DNA from: JADLHS01 sp964539515
GTDB lineage: Bacteria; Verrucomicrobiota; Verrucomicrobiia; Limisphaerales; JADLHS01
Direction of reading: 5' to 3'
Assembly: GCA_964539515.1 (NCBI GenBank)
Contig: CAZIJO010000143.1
Coordinates: forward strand, 1 to 15,445
DNA length: 15,445 nucleotides
The first letter of the stretch is position 1. Each line of letters starts with the position of its first letter. A program made the translations under genes and the position numbers. The notes below the pieces were generated by a model. The model was not told the DNA's origin. It saw only the letters and a program-made list of their open reading frames with translations, and did no database searches. Shown one piece after another: positions 7,126 through 13,459 of the stretch.

Positions 7126-8106
7126 GTGACGACTGACACGCAAATCCTGATTGCCCTTCGGAACGCTGATAACGGGGGCGTTTCCGGCGCGGAGCTTTCG
7201 CAGCGGTTGGGTGTGACGCGTGCGGCGATTTGGGCCCGGATCGAGGAACTGCGCAAGCTGGGCTATGAAATCGAGGCCAGCCCCGTGCTGGGCTATCGGC
7301 TCGTCAGCACGCCGGACGTATTGCATGCCGACGATTTACTTGCCCGCCTGGGCAAGACCCAGGTGGTTGGGCGTGACATTCGCGTATTTGAACAAACCAC
7401 CTCCACGAACGACGTGGTCGAAAAGCTGGCGCGCGATGGCGTCAAGGAAGGTGTGGTGGTTTTTGCCGAATCCCAAACCAAGGGCCGGGGACGGCTGGGG
7501 CGCGTCTGGACTTCGCCCGCCCGCAAAGGGTTGTGGTTTTCTGTCCTGCTCCGGCCGAAATTGCGGCCGCAAGAAACCACCCAGCTGACGGTGGCGGCCG
7601 CCACAGCATTATGGCGGGCGATTCATGCGCAAACCGGTTTGCGGGCGGAGATCAAGTGGCCCAATGATATTTTGCTGAAGGGGAAAAAGATCGTTGGCAT
7701 CCTCACGGAACTGAGCGCGGAGCTGGATTGCGTGAAGCACATTACGCTCGGCGTCGGGGTGGATGTGAACCTGACCACGAATGAATTTCCGGTTGAACTG
7801 CGCAAGCTGGCGACGTCATTGCGGATTGAACTCGGCCAGCCAGTGTCCCGGGCGGAGCTGGCGACGGCCATCCTGCGCGAGTTGGATGCTGACTACGCCC
7901 GGATTTGCGCCGGGAATTTTGCCGCCGTGGCAGATGAGTGGGAAGAACATTGCACGACCATTGGTCAACGGGTGGTTATCAATCAAGGTGGACGCAAGTT
8001 GCGGGGCCGCGCGGAATCCCTCGACGACGACGCGGCGTTACGGTTGCGCACCGACCATGGCCGGCTGGAGCGCATCATTGGTGGCGATGTGATGTTGGAG
8101 AAATGA
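7126..8106 (+). CDS. birA: Biotin--[acetyl-CoA-carboxylase] ligase BirA with N-terminal HTH
   Basis: BirA activates biotin with ATP and attaches it to the biotin carrier protein of acetyl-CoA carboxylase. The 326 residues match the two-function form (E. coli, 321). The N-terminal winged helix is visible at about 5-60 (GVSGAELSQRLGVTRAAIWARIEELRKLGYEIEA split across its helices), so it may also act as a biotin-responsive repressor. The catalytic domain has TTSTND, the biotin/AMP loop GRGRLGR at 120-126, KWPND at 177-181 (catalytic Lys177), and GVGVDVNL. A C-terminal BPL_C SH3-like domain follows (about 275-326). The start is GTG 7126, at the point where homology begins; no Shine-Dalgarno is seen. 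coaX follows 78 bases later, probably in the same transcript. No target operator could be identified. Confidence 0.95.
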   Translation: MTTDTQILIALRNADNGGVSGAELSQRLGVTRAAIWARIEELRKLGYEIEASPVLGYRLVSTPDVLHADDLLARLGKTQVVGRDIRVFEQTTSTNDVVEKLARDGVKEGVVVFAESQTKGRGRLGRVWTSPARKGLWFSVLLRPKLRPQETTQLTVAAATALWRAIHAQTGLRAEIKWPNDILLKGKKIVGILTELSAELDCVKHITLGVGVDVNLTTNEFPVELRKLATSLRIELGQPVSRAELATAILRELDADYARICAGNFAAVADEWEEHCTTIGQRVVINQGGRKLRGRAESLDDDAALRLRTDHGRLERIIGGDVMLEK

Positions 8107-8153
8107 ACATGTGAAGCTGAAGATGTCACCGCTGGCGGGAGGCCGGCTTCCGG

Positions 8154-8180
8154 TCATTTTTCATTTTGAATTTTGAATTG
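8154..8180 (+). repeat. Heptameric AT-rich tandem repeat upstream of coaX
   Basis: Four units with 7-base period follow one another: TCATTTT, TCATTTT, GAATTTT, GAATTG. They end 4 bases before the coaX ATG at 8185, where a Shine-Dalgarno would normally be. The AT-rich, unstructured stretch could serve as a ribosome entry (S1-binding) site in an SD-poor genome, or be a slippage-prone repeat. Confidence 0.5.
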
Positions 8181-8184
8181 TCGC

Positions 8185-8943
8185 ATGATTCTGCTCTTCG
8201 ACATTGGCAACACGAATACGCACGTTGGACTGGCAAACGGGCGGCGGGTGACGCGGCAGGCAGACATTCCCTCCGCCGCCTGGTTTTCGAAATCGGCCTT
8301 GTCCCGCCTGGCAGGTTTCGTTGGGCGGGCGCGCGTGGACAAAGTTGCCATCTGCAGCGTGGTCCCGCACGCCACGCCGCGCGTGCGCAAAGCGGTGCGG
8401 GCATTGTGGGGTTTATCAAGCCTCGAACTCACATCCCGGACGGTGCAGGGAGTGGGGATTGATTATCCGAAACCCGAAACGATCGGCCCGGATCGCCTGG
8501 CCAACGCCGTGGCGGCCCGGCACGGCTTCGGGGCGCCAGTCGTCGTGTTGGATTTCGGTACGGCCGTGACGTTTGACGTGGTGAATGCCCGAGGGGACTA
8601 CGTGGGGGGGATCATCGCGCCGGGGCTGGCGGCCATGACGGATTATCTGCACGAGAAAACGGCGCTGTTGCCGCGCATTCGCATCCGGGAATTCAAGCGG
8701 GCCATCGGCCGAAGCACCGAGGAGGCGATGCTCGTTGGCGCCGTGCATGGTTATCGTGGATTGGTGCGCGAATTGATCGCGGAACTCAAACGGGAGTTGG
8801 GCGTGCGCCGGCTGCCGGTCATTGCCACCGGTGGCTACGCAAAATTAATCGCAGCCAAGCTGCCGGAGATTTCCGCCGTTCGACCGGATTTGACGCTGGA
8901 GGGCTTGCGGCTGGTGTTGCTTCATACTGACCTTGGTCGCTAA
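8185..8943 (+). CDS. coaX: Type III pantothenate kinase CoaX
   Basis: CoaX phosphorylates pantothenate, the first step of coenzyme A synthesis; the type III enzyme is not inhibited by CoA and needs a monovalent cation. The 252 residues match the family. The ASKHA-fold motifs are present: the N-terminal phosphate loop DIGNTNTHVGL (5-15), GPDRLANAV, the second phosphate loop LDFGTAVTFDVV, and GGIIAPGL. ATG 8185 is chosen because it gives MILLFDIGNTNT directly; an upstream TTG at 8173 would add only MNCR and lies in the tandem repeat. The gene follows birA, an association known from many bacteria including birA-coaX fusions. A terminator-like hairpin starts a few bases after its stop, so birA-coaX looks like a closed transcription unit. 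Confidence 0.95.
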   Translation: MILLFDIGNTNTHVGLANGRRVTRQADIPSAAWFSKSALSRLAGFVGRARVDKVAICSVVPHATPRVRKAVRALWGLSSLELTSRTVQGVGIDYPKPETIGPDRLANAVAARHGFGAPVVVLDFGTAVTFDVVNARGDYVGGIIAPGLAAMTDYLHEKTALLPRIRIREFKRAIGRSTEEAMLVGAVHGYRGLVRELIAELKRELGVRRLPVIATGGYAKLIAAKLPEISAVRPDLTLEGLRLVLLHTDLGR

Positions 8944-8947
8944 GTTC

Positions 8948-8981
8948 TTTCCCAGCGCCGCGGGGGCGCGGGGGAGTTTTT
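8948..8981 (+). terminator. Rho-independent terminator after coaX
   Basis: GCGCC (8955-8959) pairs with GGCGC (8965-8969). The stem extends outward through CCC/GGG past a bulged A and then weaker T.G and T-A pairs, with a 5-base loop. It is followed by GTTTTT (five T at 8977-8981). It begins 4 bases after the coaX stop, which is the expected place. Confidence 0.55.
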
Positions 8982-9084
8982 GAGGTGGCGGAGATTGTCG
9001 CGGCCTTGGGCAAGCACCAGCTGATTTTGAGTTGCAGCTTGTCCCCCCTCGCAAGGGACGCTATGGTTAGAGCGGTCAAACCAC

Positions 9085-10059
9085 ATGCGAAGCGGCAAAG
9101 AACTCATTCTGGCAACCAAGCCTTTTGCGGTGGATTCCCCGGCGCGCAGTTGGTGGCACGTGCTTTCTACCGCGTTCCTGCTGGCCGCCGCCATTTTGGG
9201 CACGCTCTGGAATTTTCATCTGGCCGGGAAGATTTTTTGCAGCATTTTCAGCGGCTTGCTCATCCTCCGGCTGTTTGTGATTTATCATGATCAACAGCAT
9301 CATGCGATCCTGGATCATTCGCGGCTGGCCGAGGGATTCATGCGAGTATTTGGCATCTTGGCCCTCAGCCCGAGCAGCATCTGGCGCAGTTCCCACAACT
9401 ACCATCACAAACACAATTCCAAACTCCGCAGCGCCCATATTGGTTCTTTTCCCGTCATGACTCGCGCCGAGTACCTGAAGTCATCGAAAATGGTTCGTTT
9501 CAAGTATTTGTTCATGCGGCATCCGTTGACCATCTTGTTTGGGTATTTGTTCGCCTTTCTTTATGGCATGTGTCTGTATCCGTTTTTCAACAAACCGCGC
9601 GAACATTTTGATTGCCTGATCGCCTTCGGGCTGCATGTCCTGATTGCCGGGACATTAACCTACTACCTCGGCTGGCGGGCGCTGCTTTTGACCCAGCTGA
9701 TTCCGCACTTTATTGCCTGCGCGATCGGGACCTACCTGTTTTACGCGCAACACAACTTTCCGGGTGTATCCTTTTACGACCGGGCCGGGTGGGCGTACGA
9801 GAAAGCGGCGATGGAGTCCTCAAGTTATTTGAAGACCGGCCCTCTTTGGGCCTGGTTTACCGCCAATATTGGCTATCATCACATTCATCACCTGAATGCC
9901 CGCATCCCTTTCTACCGCTTGCCGGAAGTGCTCGCCCGGATCCCCGAGCTGAGGACTCCCAAAACCACCTCCCTTCGGCCAATTGATATTCTCCGCTGTC
10001 TACGGTTGAAAGTCTGGGATGTCGAAGCGCAACGGATGGTCGGCCATCGGAGTTTCTAG
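9085..10059 (+). CDS. Membrane fatty acid desaturase (delta-12/omega-3-like)
   Basis: This is a di-iron acyl-lipid desaturase of the membrane FA_desaturase family, introducing a double bond into membrane fatty acids with O2 and an electron donor. The 324 residues carry all three histidine boxes: HDQQHH (68-73), HNYHHKH (104-110) and HHIHH (265-269), plus the extra conserved His223 in AQHNF. Hydrophobic pairs at about 25-65, 145-170 and 180-225 fit four transmembrane spans. Regiospecificity cannot be read from the sequence. The gene is notably less GC-rich than its neighbours in parts (two 60-base stretches, from 9481 and 9541, have 40-45% GC by count), which may reflect Phe/Tyr-rich helices or a different origin. 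It is separated from coaX by a terminator and a 141-base gap. ATG 9085 has no clear Shine-Dalgarno. Confidence 0.93.
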   Translation: MRSGKELILATKPFAVDSPARSWWHVLSTAFLLAAAILGTLWNFHLAGKIFCSIFSGLLILRLFVIYHDQQHHAILDHSRLAEGFMRVFGILALSPSSIWRSSHNYHHKHNSKLRSAHIGSFPVMTRAEYLKSSKMVRFKYLFMRHPLTILFGYLFAFLYGMCLYPFFNKPREHFDCLIAFGLHVLIAGTLTYYLGWRALLLTQLIPHFIACAIGTYLFYAQHNFPGVSFYDRAGWAYEKAAMESSSYLKTGPLWAWFTANIGYHHIHHLNARIPFYRLPEVLARIPELRTPKTTSLRPIDILRCLRLKVWDVEAQRMVGHRSF

Positions 10060-10084
10060 CGCTGCCTTCATTCGAAGGGCGGCG
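10060..10084. terminator. Hairpin directly after desaturase stop
   Basis: The nine bases 10060-10068 (CGCTGCCTT) pair with 10075-10084 (AAGGGCGGCG), giving 9 bp with one bulged G and one wobble around a 6-base loop. The hairpin starts immediately after the TAG and lies between two convergent genes. There is no T-tract, so it may act by Rho or as a 3'-end stabiliser. Confidence 0.35.
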
Positions 10085-10119
10085 GAAAGTTCGGTCGAAA
10101 AACTCAGCACCGCGCGCGC

Positions 10120-11049
10120 TCAGCGCCGGGGCATTTTCTTCTGCGCCTCAGCAAGGATCTTGCGCTCCCGCTCGGTCAGGCTCTGGATGCCATGCGCGGA
10201 TATTTTGTCCAAGATCGGATCCACCTCCCGGCTGATGAACTCCTCCGGGGCCAGGTCGGATTCTGCTTTCACGCGGTCGGTTCGCCAGGGACGACCGCGT
10301 GCCGGCGCCGCCCGCACGAGTTCCGGTTTGCGCGGGCGCGTTTGCGACGGGCGCCAGAAACGCAACCGACCCATTACGTTTTCCCAGGGCAAGACCATGT
10401 AGTCATGATGCCAGCCAAGTTTCACCCAGGCCAAACCCGCGAGCAGGCCGCCCAAGTGGGCGGCATGGGCGGTGGCGCCGCCGCGCAAAGATGGAACGAG
10501 AGTGAAAAACAGGGAAATGGCGGCGGTGAACCACAATAAAATCCCCGCACGAATTGGCAGAATGAAATTAAGCCGAATCTCGGAATCGGACTCGAGCCTG
10601 GCAAAAATGGCAAAGACTCCCATTACGCCCGCGGACGCCCCAAAAACGGCCGACCCAAAAGCCGGCCAAAACAATGCCATCAAGGCACTTTGCAGCAGTC
10701 CGCCAACGATCCCGCAACCAAAGTAAGCCACGAGAAACCGCCTTGGGCCCAGAACATTCTCAACCCATTTGCCAAAAAACCATAGACCCATCAGATTGCC
10801 AAGGAGATGCCACAGGCCACCGTGGAGGAATTGAAACGTCAGCAGTTGCCACACGTGGCCCCGCGTCAAAGTTGCCGGCGTTAGCGCCAATGAATCCTCG
10901 ACTTCGGGCCAGCCATAGACCTCGTTGATGCACTGCAACGCGAACGTGATGACGAGTACCACCATCAGAAAAACGCTGGCCGACCAATGAAATCTGAAGG
11001 GATTCCCAGCCGACGGCTCGTTGCGCATATAGTCCCGATTTTCCAGCAT
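10120..11049 (-). CDS. Rhomboid intramembrane serine protease with C-terminal soluble tail
   Basis: Rhomboids cut substrate proteins within or near the membrane. The 309-residue protein has about six membrane segments between residues 24 and 212. The active site is complete: Ser139 in GASAG and His198 in AHLGG, with His81 and Asn85 (HLLGN) stabilising the oxyanion. After the membrane domain come a basic, proline-rich linker (about 230-262) and a short domain at about 265-309 with EVDPILDKISAHGIQSLT then ERERKIL, resembling the DUF6576 tail found on some bacterial rhomboids. ATG 11049 begins the longest form. A second ATG at 11028 (MRNEPSAG) fits better if the promoter at 11059-11087 is real, since the leader before 11049 would be only about 3 bases. 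It is a paralogue of the next gene. Confidence 0.93.
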   Translation of the reverse strand: MLENRDYMRNEPSAGNPFRFHWSASVFLMVVLVITFALQCINEVYGWPEVEDSLALTPATLTRGHVWQLLTFQFLHGGLWHLLGNLMGLWFFGKWVENVLGPRRFLVAYFGCGIVGGLLQSALMALFWPAFGSAVFGASAGVMGVFAIFARLESDSEIRLNFILPIRAGILLWFTAAISLFFTLVPSLRGGATAHAAHLGGLLAGLAWVKLGWHHDYMVLPWENVMGRLRFWRPSQTRPRKPELVRAAPARGRPWRTDRVKAESDLAPEEFISREVDPILDKISAHGIQSLTERERKILAEAQKKMPRR

Positions 11050-11058
11050 GACGGGCTG

Positions 11059-11089
11059 AAACTAGTGGCGGTCGCCCCATTTTTCAACG
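11059..11089 (-). promoter_or_regulatory. Promoter-like element upstream of rhomboid 1 (shared with rhomboid 2)
   Basis: On the minus strand TTGAAA (11087-11082) and TAGTTT (11064-11059) are exactly 17 bases apart. The flanks are identical to the element at 11853-11883: 13 bases around the TAGTTT box and 9 around the TTGAAA box, separated by the same 9 variable bases. A T-rich (A-rich on the coding strand) stretch just upstream is also similar and could be an UP element. The -10 box is a poor match to TATAAT. Confidence 0.5.
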
Positions 11090-11103
11090 GGCAATTTTTG
11101 TGC

Positions 11104-11146
11104 TGCGGCTGGCCGCACGATATATCGTTTGGACAGTTTCATGTCC
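11104..11146. repeat. Three back-to-back inverted repeats between the rhomboid genes
   Basis: TGCGGC/GCCGCA (11104-11117, 2-base centre) is followed by the perfect 12-base palindrome ACGATATATCGT (11117-11128), sharing one base, and then by GGACA/TGTCC (11131-11146, 6-base loop). The last overlaps the final codons of rhomboid 2 (stop 11139-11141). Possible roles are a 3' structure for rhomboid 2 or an operator for rhomboid 1. There is no T-tract. Confidence 0.5.
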
Positions 11147-11792
11147 TGATATCCCGCAGGGGTTCCGGAGACTTTGCCGCCCGGCGTGCGAAGGCCAGGC
11201 CCGCAACCATGCCACCGAGGTGTGCTCCATGCGCAACATCGTCACCCGCCAGGAATACTCCCAGCAATCCAATTCCCGCACTCACACCCAACAAGACGCG
11301 GGCGGTGACGGTGACGGGGTAAACAAAAAAGAGGTACACCGTCAGTTCCTGACGCGGGAAGAGTGTTGCGAACGCCGCGATCAGTCCAAACAGCCCGGCA
11401 GACGCGCCGACGACGGGAATGCAGGTTGTCGTGTGGCCCACCGTGACGACTCCGAAATGGCTGGGCAAGACAAGGCCCCCCACCACGTGCACGATGCCGC
11501 CGAACGTGCCGCTGAGGAGATAGAGCCACAGGAAGCGGCTCCGCCCCAGCGCGTATTCCACCGGCGGCCCAAAGACATAGATGCCCCAGGAGTTGAGGAG
11601 CAGGTGAAAGAGGCCGCCGTGTAGGAACTGGAAGCTAAGCAACTGCCAGAGGTACCCGTGGCGCACGCCATCCAGACTCAACCCCAGGTAGTGGTCCATC
11701 GGCAAGGCTGGATACTTTGCCTTCACATACGCCCGCACCAAATAGACGAGACCGTTCGCTATGAGCAGCGTGTTGGTTACCGAGAAGCGCAT
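11139..11792 (-). CDS. Rhomboid intramembrane serine protease (compact form)
   Basis: This 217-residue rhomboid has the core six-helix fold without a C-terminal tail. The catalytic pair is Ser131 in GASAG and His191 in AHLGG, with His63 and Asn67 (HLLLN) as oxyanion residues. ATG 11792 (MRFSVTNTLLIANG) is chosen over a TTG at 11825 because GGAGA lies about 11 bases upstream, one of the few Shine-Dalgarno-like signals in the window. It aligns with the neighbouring rhomboid through LWQLLSFQFLHGGLFHLL (against VWQLLTFQFLHGGLWHLL), so the pair are paralogues in tandem, 89 bases apart. The second helix region carries a longer insert around GHTTTCIPVVGASAG. Substrates are unknown. Confidence 0.93.
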   Translation of the reverse strand: MRFSVTNTLLIANGLVYLVRAYVKAKYPALPMDHYLGLSLDGVRHGYLWQLLSFQFLHGGLFHLLLNSWGIYVFGPPVEYALGRSRFLWLYLLSGTFGGIVHVVGGLVLPSHFGVVTVGHTTTCIPVVGASAGLFGLIAAFATLFPRQELTVYLFFVYPVTVTARVLLGVSAGIGLLGVFLAGDDVAHGAHLGGMVAGLAFARRAAKSPEPLRDIRT

Positions 11793-11852
11793 TGGGCTAA
11801 AATTCTCCGAAACATCGGCGGCCAAATCTCAATTCTCCAGGACCGGCCGGGC

Positions 11853-11883
11853 AAACTAGTGGCGGCTGGCGGCTTTTTCAACG
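11853..11883 (-). promoter_or_regulatory. Promoter-like element upstream of rhomboid 2 (shared with rhomboid 1)
   Basis: On the minus strand TTGAAA (11881-11876) and TAGTTT (11858-11853) are 17 bases apart, as in the element before rhomboid 1. AAACTAGTGGCGG (11853-11865) and TTTTCAACG (11875-11883) are identical in both copies. A start near 11846 would give a leader of about 54 bases to the ATG at 11792. The rest of the 162-base gap to nusB holds no clear nusB promoter. Confidence 0.5.
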
Positions 11884-11954
11884 CAGTTTTTCCAGGGTGT
11901 TTCGCCGGCGCAAGTTTTTCATTTCGCCGGGTCGAATTCTCCGGCATTCTGTCC

Positions 11955-12461
11955 ATGAGTATGGGAAAACGCCGCGAGGCGCGCGAACGCGCCGTTCAGT
12001 TTTTGTTCCAGCACGATCTTAATCCGCCCGCGGACATCGAGCAGGCCCTCAATGAATTCTGGGAGTCCCAGCGCGCCGCCGCCATCGCGGAGGACAAAGG
12101 TCCCGCCAATTGGGGTCAACCCGTGGCATTGCCCCCGCCGTCGGCCGCGGAAGCGGAAACGCGCCTGTTCGCCGAACCTTTGATCCGCGGGGCCATCCAA
12201 CATCGGGAGGAAGCGGATGCCTGCATGATGAGGCACGTCAAGAATTGGGAGCTGAACCGGATCGCGGCGGTGGATCGCAACATCCTGCGGCTGGCGATTT
12301 ATGAGATGCTTCATCGCGAGGACATCCCGCCGGTGGTCAGTCTTAATGAGGCGGTGGATATCGCAAAAAAATTCTCCACCCCCGACAGCGGCAAATTCGT
12401 CAACGGCATCCTGGACAAGGTCAAGGGTGAACTCCTGCGGCCCGCGAGGATCGTGAAATGA
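11955..12461 (+). CDS. nusB: Transcription antitermination factor NusB
   Basis: NusB with NusE (ribosomal S10) binds boxA RNA and protects rRNA transcripts from early termination. The 168-residue protein starts MSMGKRREARERAVQFLFQHD, the standard NusB N terminus. It ends with the conserved RNILRLAIYEML, PPVVSLNEAVDIAKKFSTPDSGKFVNGILDKV region (about 113-157). A longer-than-usual loop (about 40-70: proline- and alanine-rich) lies between helices. The start is ATG 11955; ATG 11961 (MGKRREARE) is equally plausible and gives 166 residues. The frame stays open upstream to 11658, but that part overlaps rhomboid 2 on the other strand and has no NusB homology. It probably begins a unit with the PHP gene, ftsY and ribD. 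Confidence 0.95.
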   Translation: MSMGKRREARERAVQFLFQHDLNPPADIEQALNEFWESQRAAAIAEDKGPANWGQPVALPPPSAAEAETRLFAEPLIRGAIQHREEADACMMRHVKNWELNRIAAVDRNILRLAIYEMLHREDIPPVVSLNEAVDIAKKFSTPDSGKFVNGILDKVKGELLRPARIVK

Positions 12462-12542
12462 GTCCCTCGACTAGAGGCCGGGGGACGAAGCTTGTCTTGT
12501 CTCTTGAGCGTATGGGGGATTTTCCTGCGCGGCTTTCGATTT

Positions 12543-12570
12543 CAGCCGGCCGGCGGCAAAAGTCCGGCTG
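12543..12570 (+). other. Hairpin immediately before the PHP gene start
   Basis: CAGCCGG (12543-12549) and CCGGCTG (12564-12570) form a perfect 7-bp stem around 14 bases; GCCGGCCGGC at 12545-12554 is itself a palindrome. It ends 4 bases before the ATG at 12575 and so occupies the ribosome-binding region. The remainder of the 113-base gap after nusB shows no SD and no T-tract. Confidence 0.35.
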
Positions 12571-12574
12571 AGCC

Positions 12575-13423
12575 ATGTTCGCAGACCTCCATCTTCATTC
12601 CTTGTTCTCGGACGGCACCTTTACGCCGGAGGAGATCGTGGAGCATGGGGTGCGGTTTGGCCATAAGGCGCTGGCCCTGACCGACCACGATACCGTTGAA
12701 GGGTGTGAGCGCATGGCCGCGGCCTGTGCGGCGGCGGGCCTCGATTTCATAGTCGGTACGGAATTGACCGCGGAGTACGACGACATCGAAATGCACATTC
12801 TGGCCTACTTCGTCGACCCAAAGAATCCAAAGCTCCTCGCCGAAATCGCGAAGTTTCAGCAAGTCCGGCAGGATCGCATTCGCGACATGGTTGCTTGCAT
12901 CAATGCCTTGGGCGTGCCGCTCAAGGCGGATGACGTATTCGCGCTGGCGAATTGTCGATCGCCCGGTCGCCCGCACGTTGCCCGGGCGCTGGTGCGGGGC
13001 CGGCATTGTCGCACACTCGATGAAGCCTTCGAGCGGTTCCTGAAAAAAAACCGCCCCGCTTGGGTGCCCAAGGCCAAGATGTCCGCCCTGGAAGCCATTC
13101 AATTGATTCACCAGGCCGGCGGACTCGCGATAATGGCGCATCCCGGATTGAATCGCAGCGACCAGACGATTCCGGCGATTGTGGCGGCGGGCCTCGATGG
13201 TATTGAATGTTTTCATACGAAACATCCGCCCGCCACTGCGGAGCATTACCTGGCCCTCGCCCGAAAGCACCACCTGCTCGTTACCGGCGGTTCAGACTGC
13301 CACGGGCTCAGCAAAGGCAAACCCCTCATCGGCACGGTGCGTTTGGATTATCAGTATGTCGAGAAACTTTACTCTGCCAGAAAATTGGCTGAGGAAAAAC
13401 GCGGCGTCCGGTTGTCCGAATAA
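12575..13423 (+). CDS. PHP-domain phosphoesterase (RNase AM / nucleoside 3',5'-bisphosphatase-like)
   Basis: The 282-residue protein has the full set of metal ligands of the polymerase-and-histidinol-phosphatase (PHP) domain: DLHLHSLFSDG (H6, H8, D13), LTDHDT (D37, H38, D39), GTELT (E63), H74 in MHILAYF, GRPHVA (H134), AHPG (H189), H217, and GGSDCHG (D241, H243). The architecture, with a helical insert at about 85-170, matches the YciV/TrpH family. Members hydrolyse nucleoside 3',5'-bisphosphates, and E. coli YciV (RNase AM) is reported to trim the 5' ends of rRNAs. Activity here is inferred from family. It lies 113 bases after nusB and 36 before ftsY on the same strand. ATG 12575 gives the conserved N terminus directly; no Shine-Dalgarno is seen. 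Confidence 0.9.
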   Translation: MFADLHLHSLFSDGTFTPEEIVEHGVRFGHKALALTDHDTVEGCERMAAACAAAGLDFIVGTELTAEYDDIEMHILAYFVDPKNPKLLAEIAKFQQVRQDRIRDMVACINALGVPLKADDVFALANCRSPGRPHVARALVRGRHCRTLDEAFERFLKKNRPAWVPKAKMSALEAIQLIHQAGGLAIMAHPGLNRSDQTIPAIVAAGLDGIECFHTKHPPATAEHYLALARKHHLLVTGGSDCHGLSKGKPLIGTVRLDYQYVEKLYSARKLAEEKRGVRLSE

Positions 13424-13459
13424 TCCCGCCTGCCACCATCTGCATTTCGCACTTTCAAA

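Noticed and set aside
8944..9084. Small gene between coaX and the desaturase
   Set aside because: Open frames here run into the desaturase in another frame or are antisense; the stretch holds the coaX terminator and no supported protein.
11658..11954. N-terminal extension of the nusB frame
   Set aside because: The 99 extra codons overlap rhomboid 2 and its promoter-like element on the other strand, and NusB homology begins at MSMGKRREARE.
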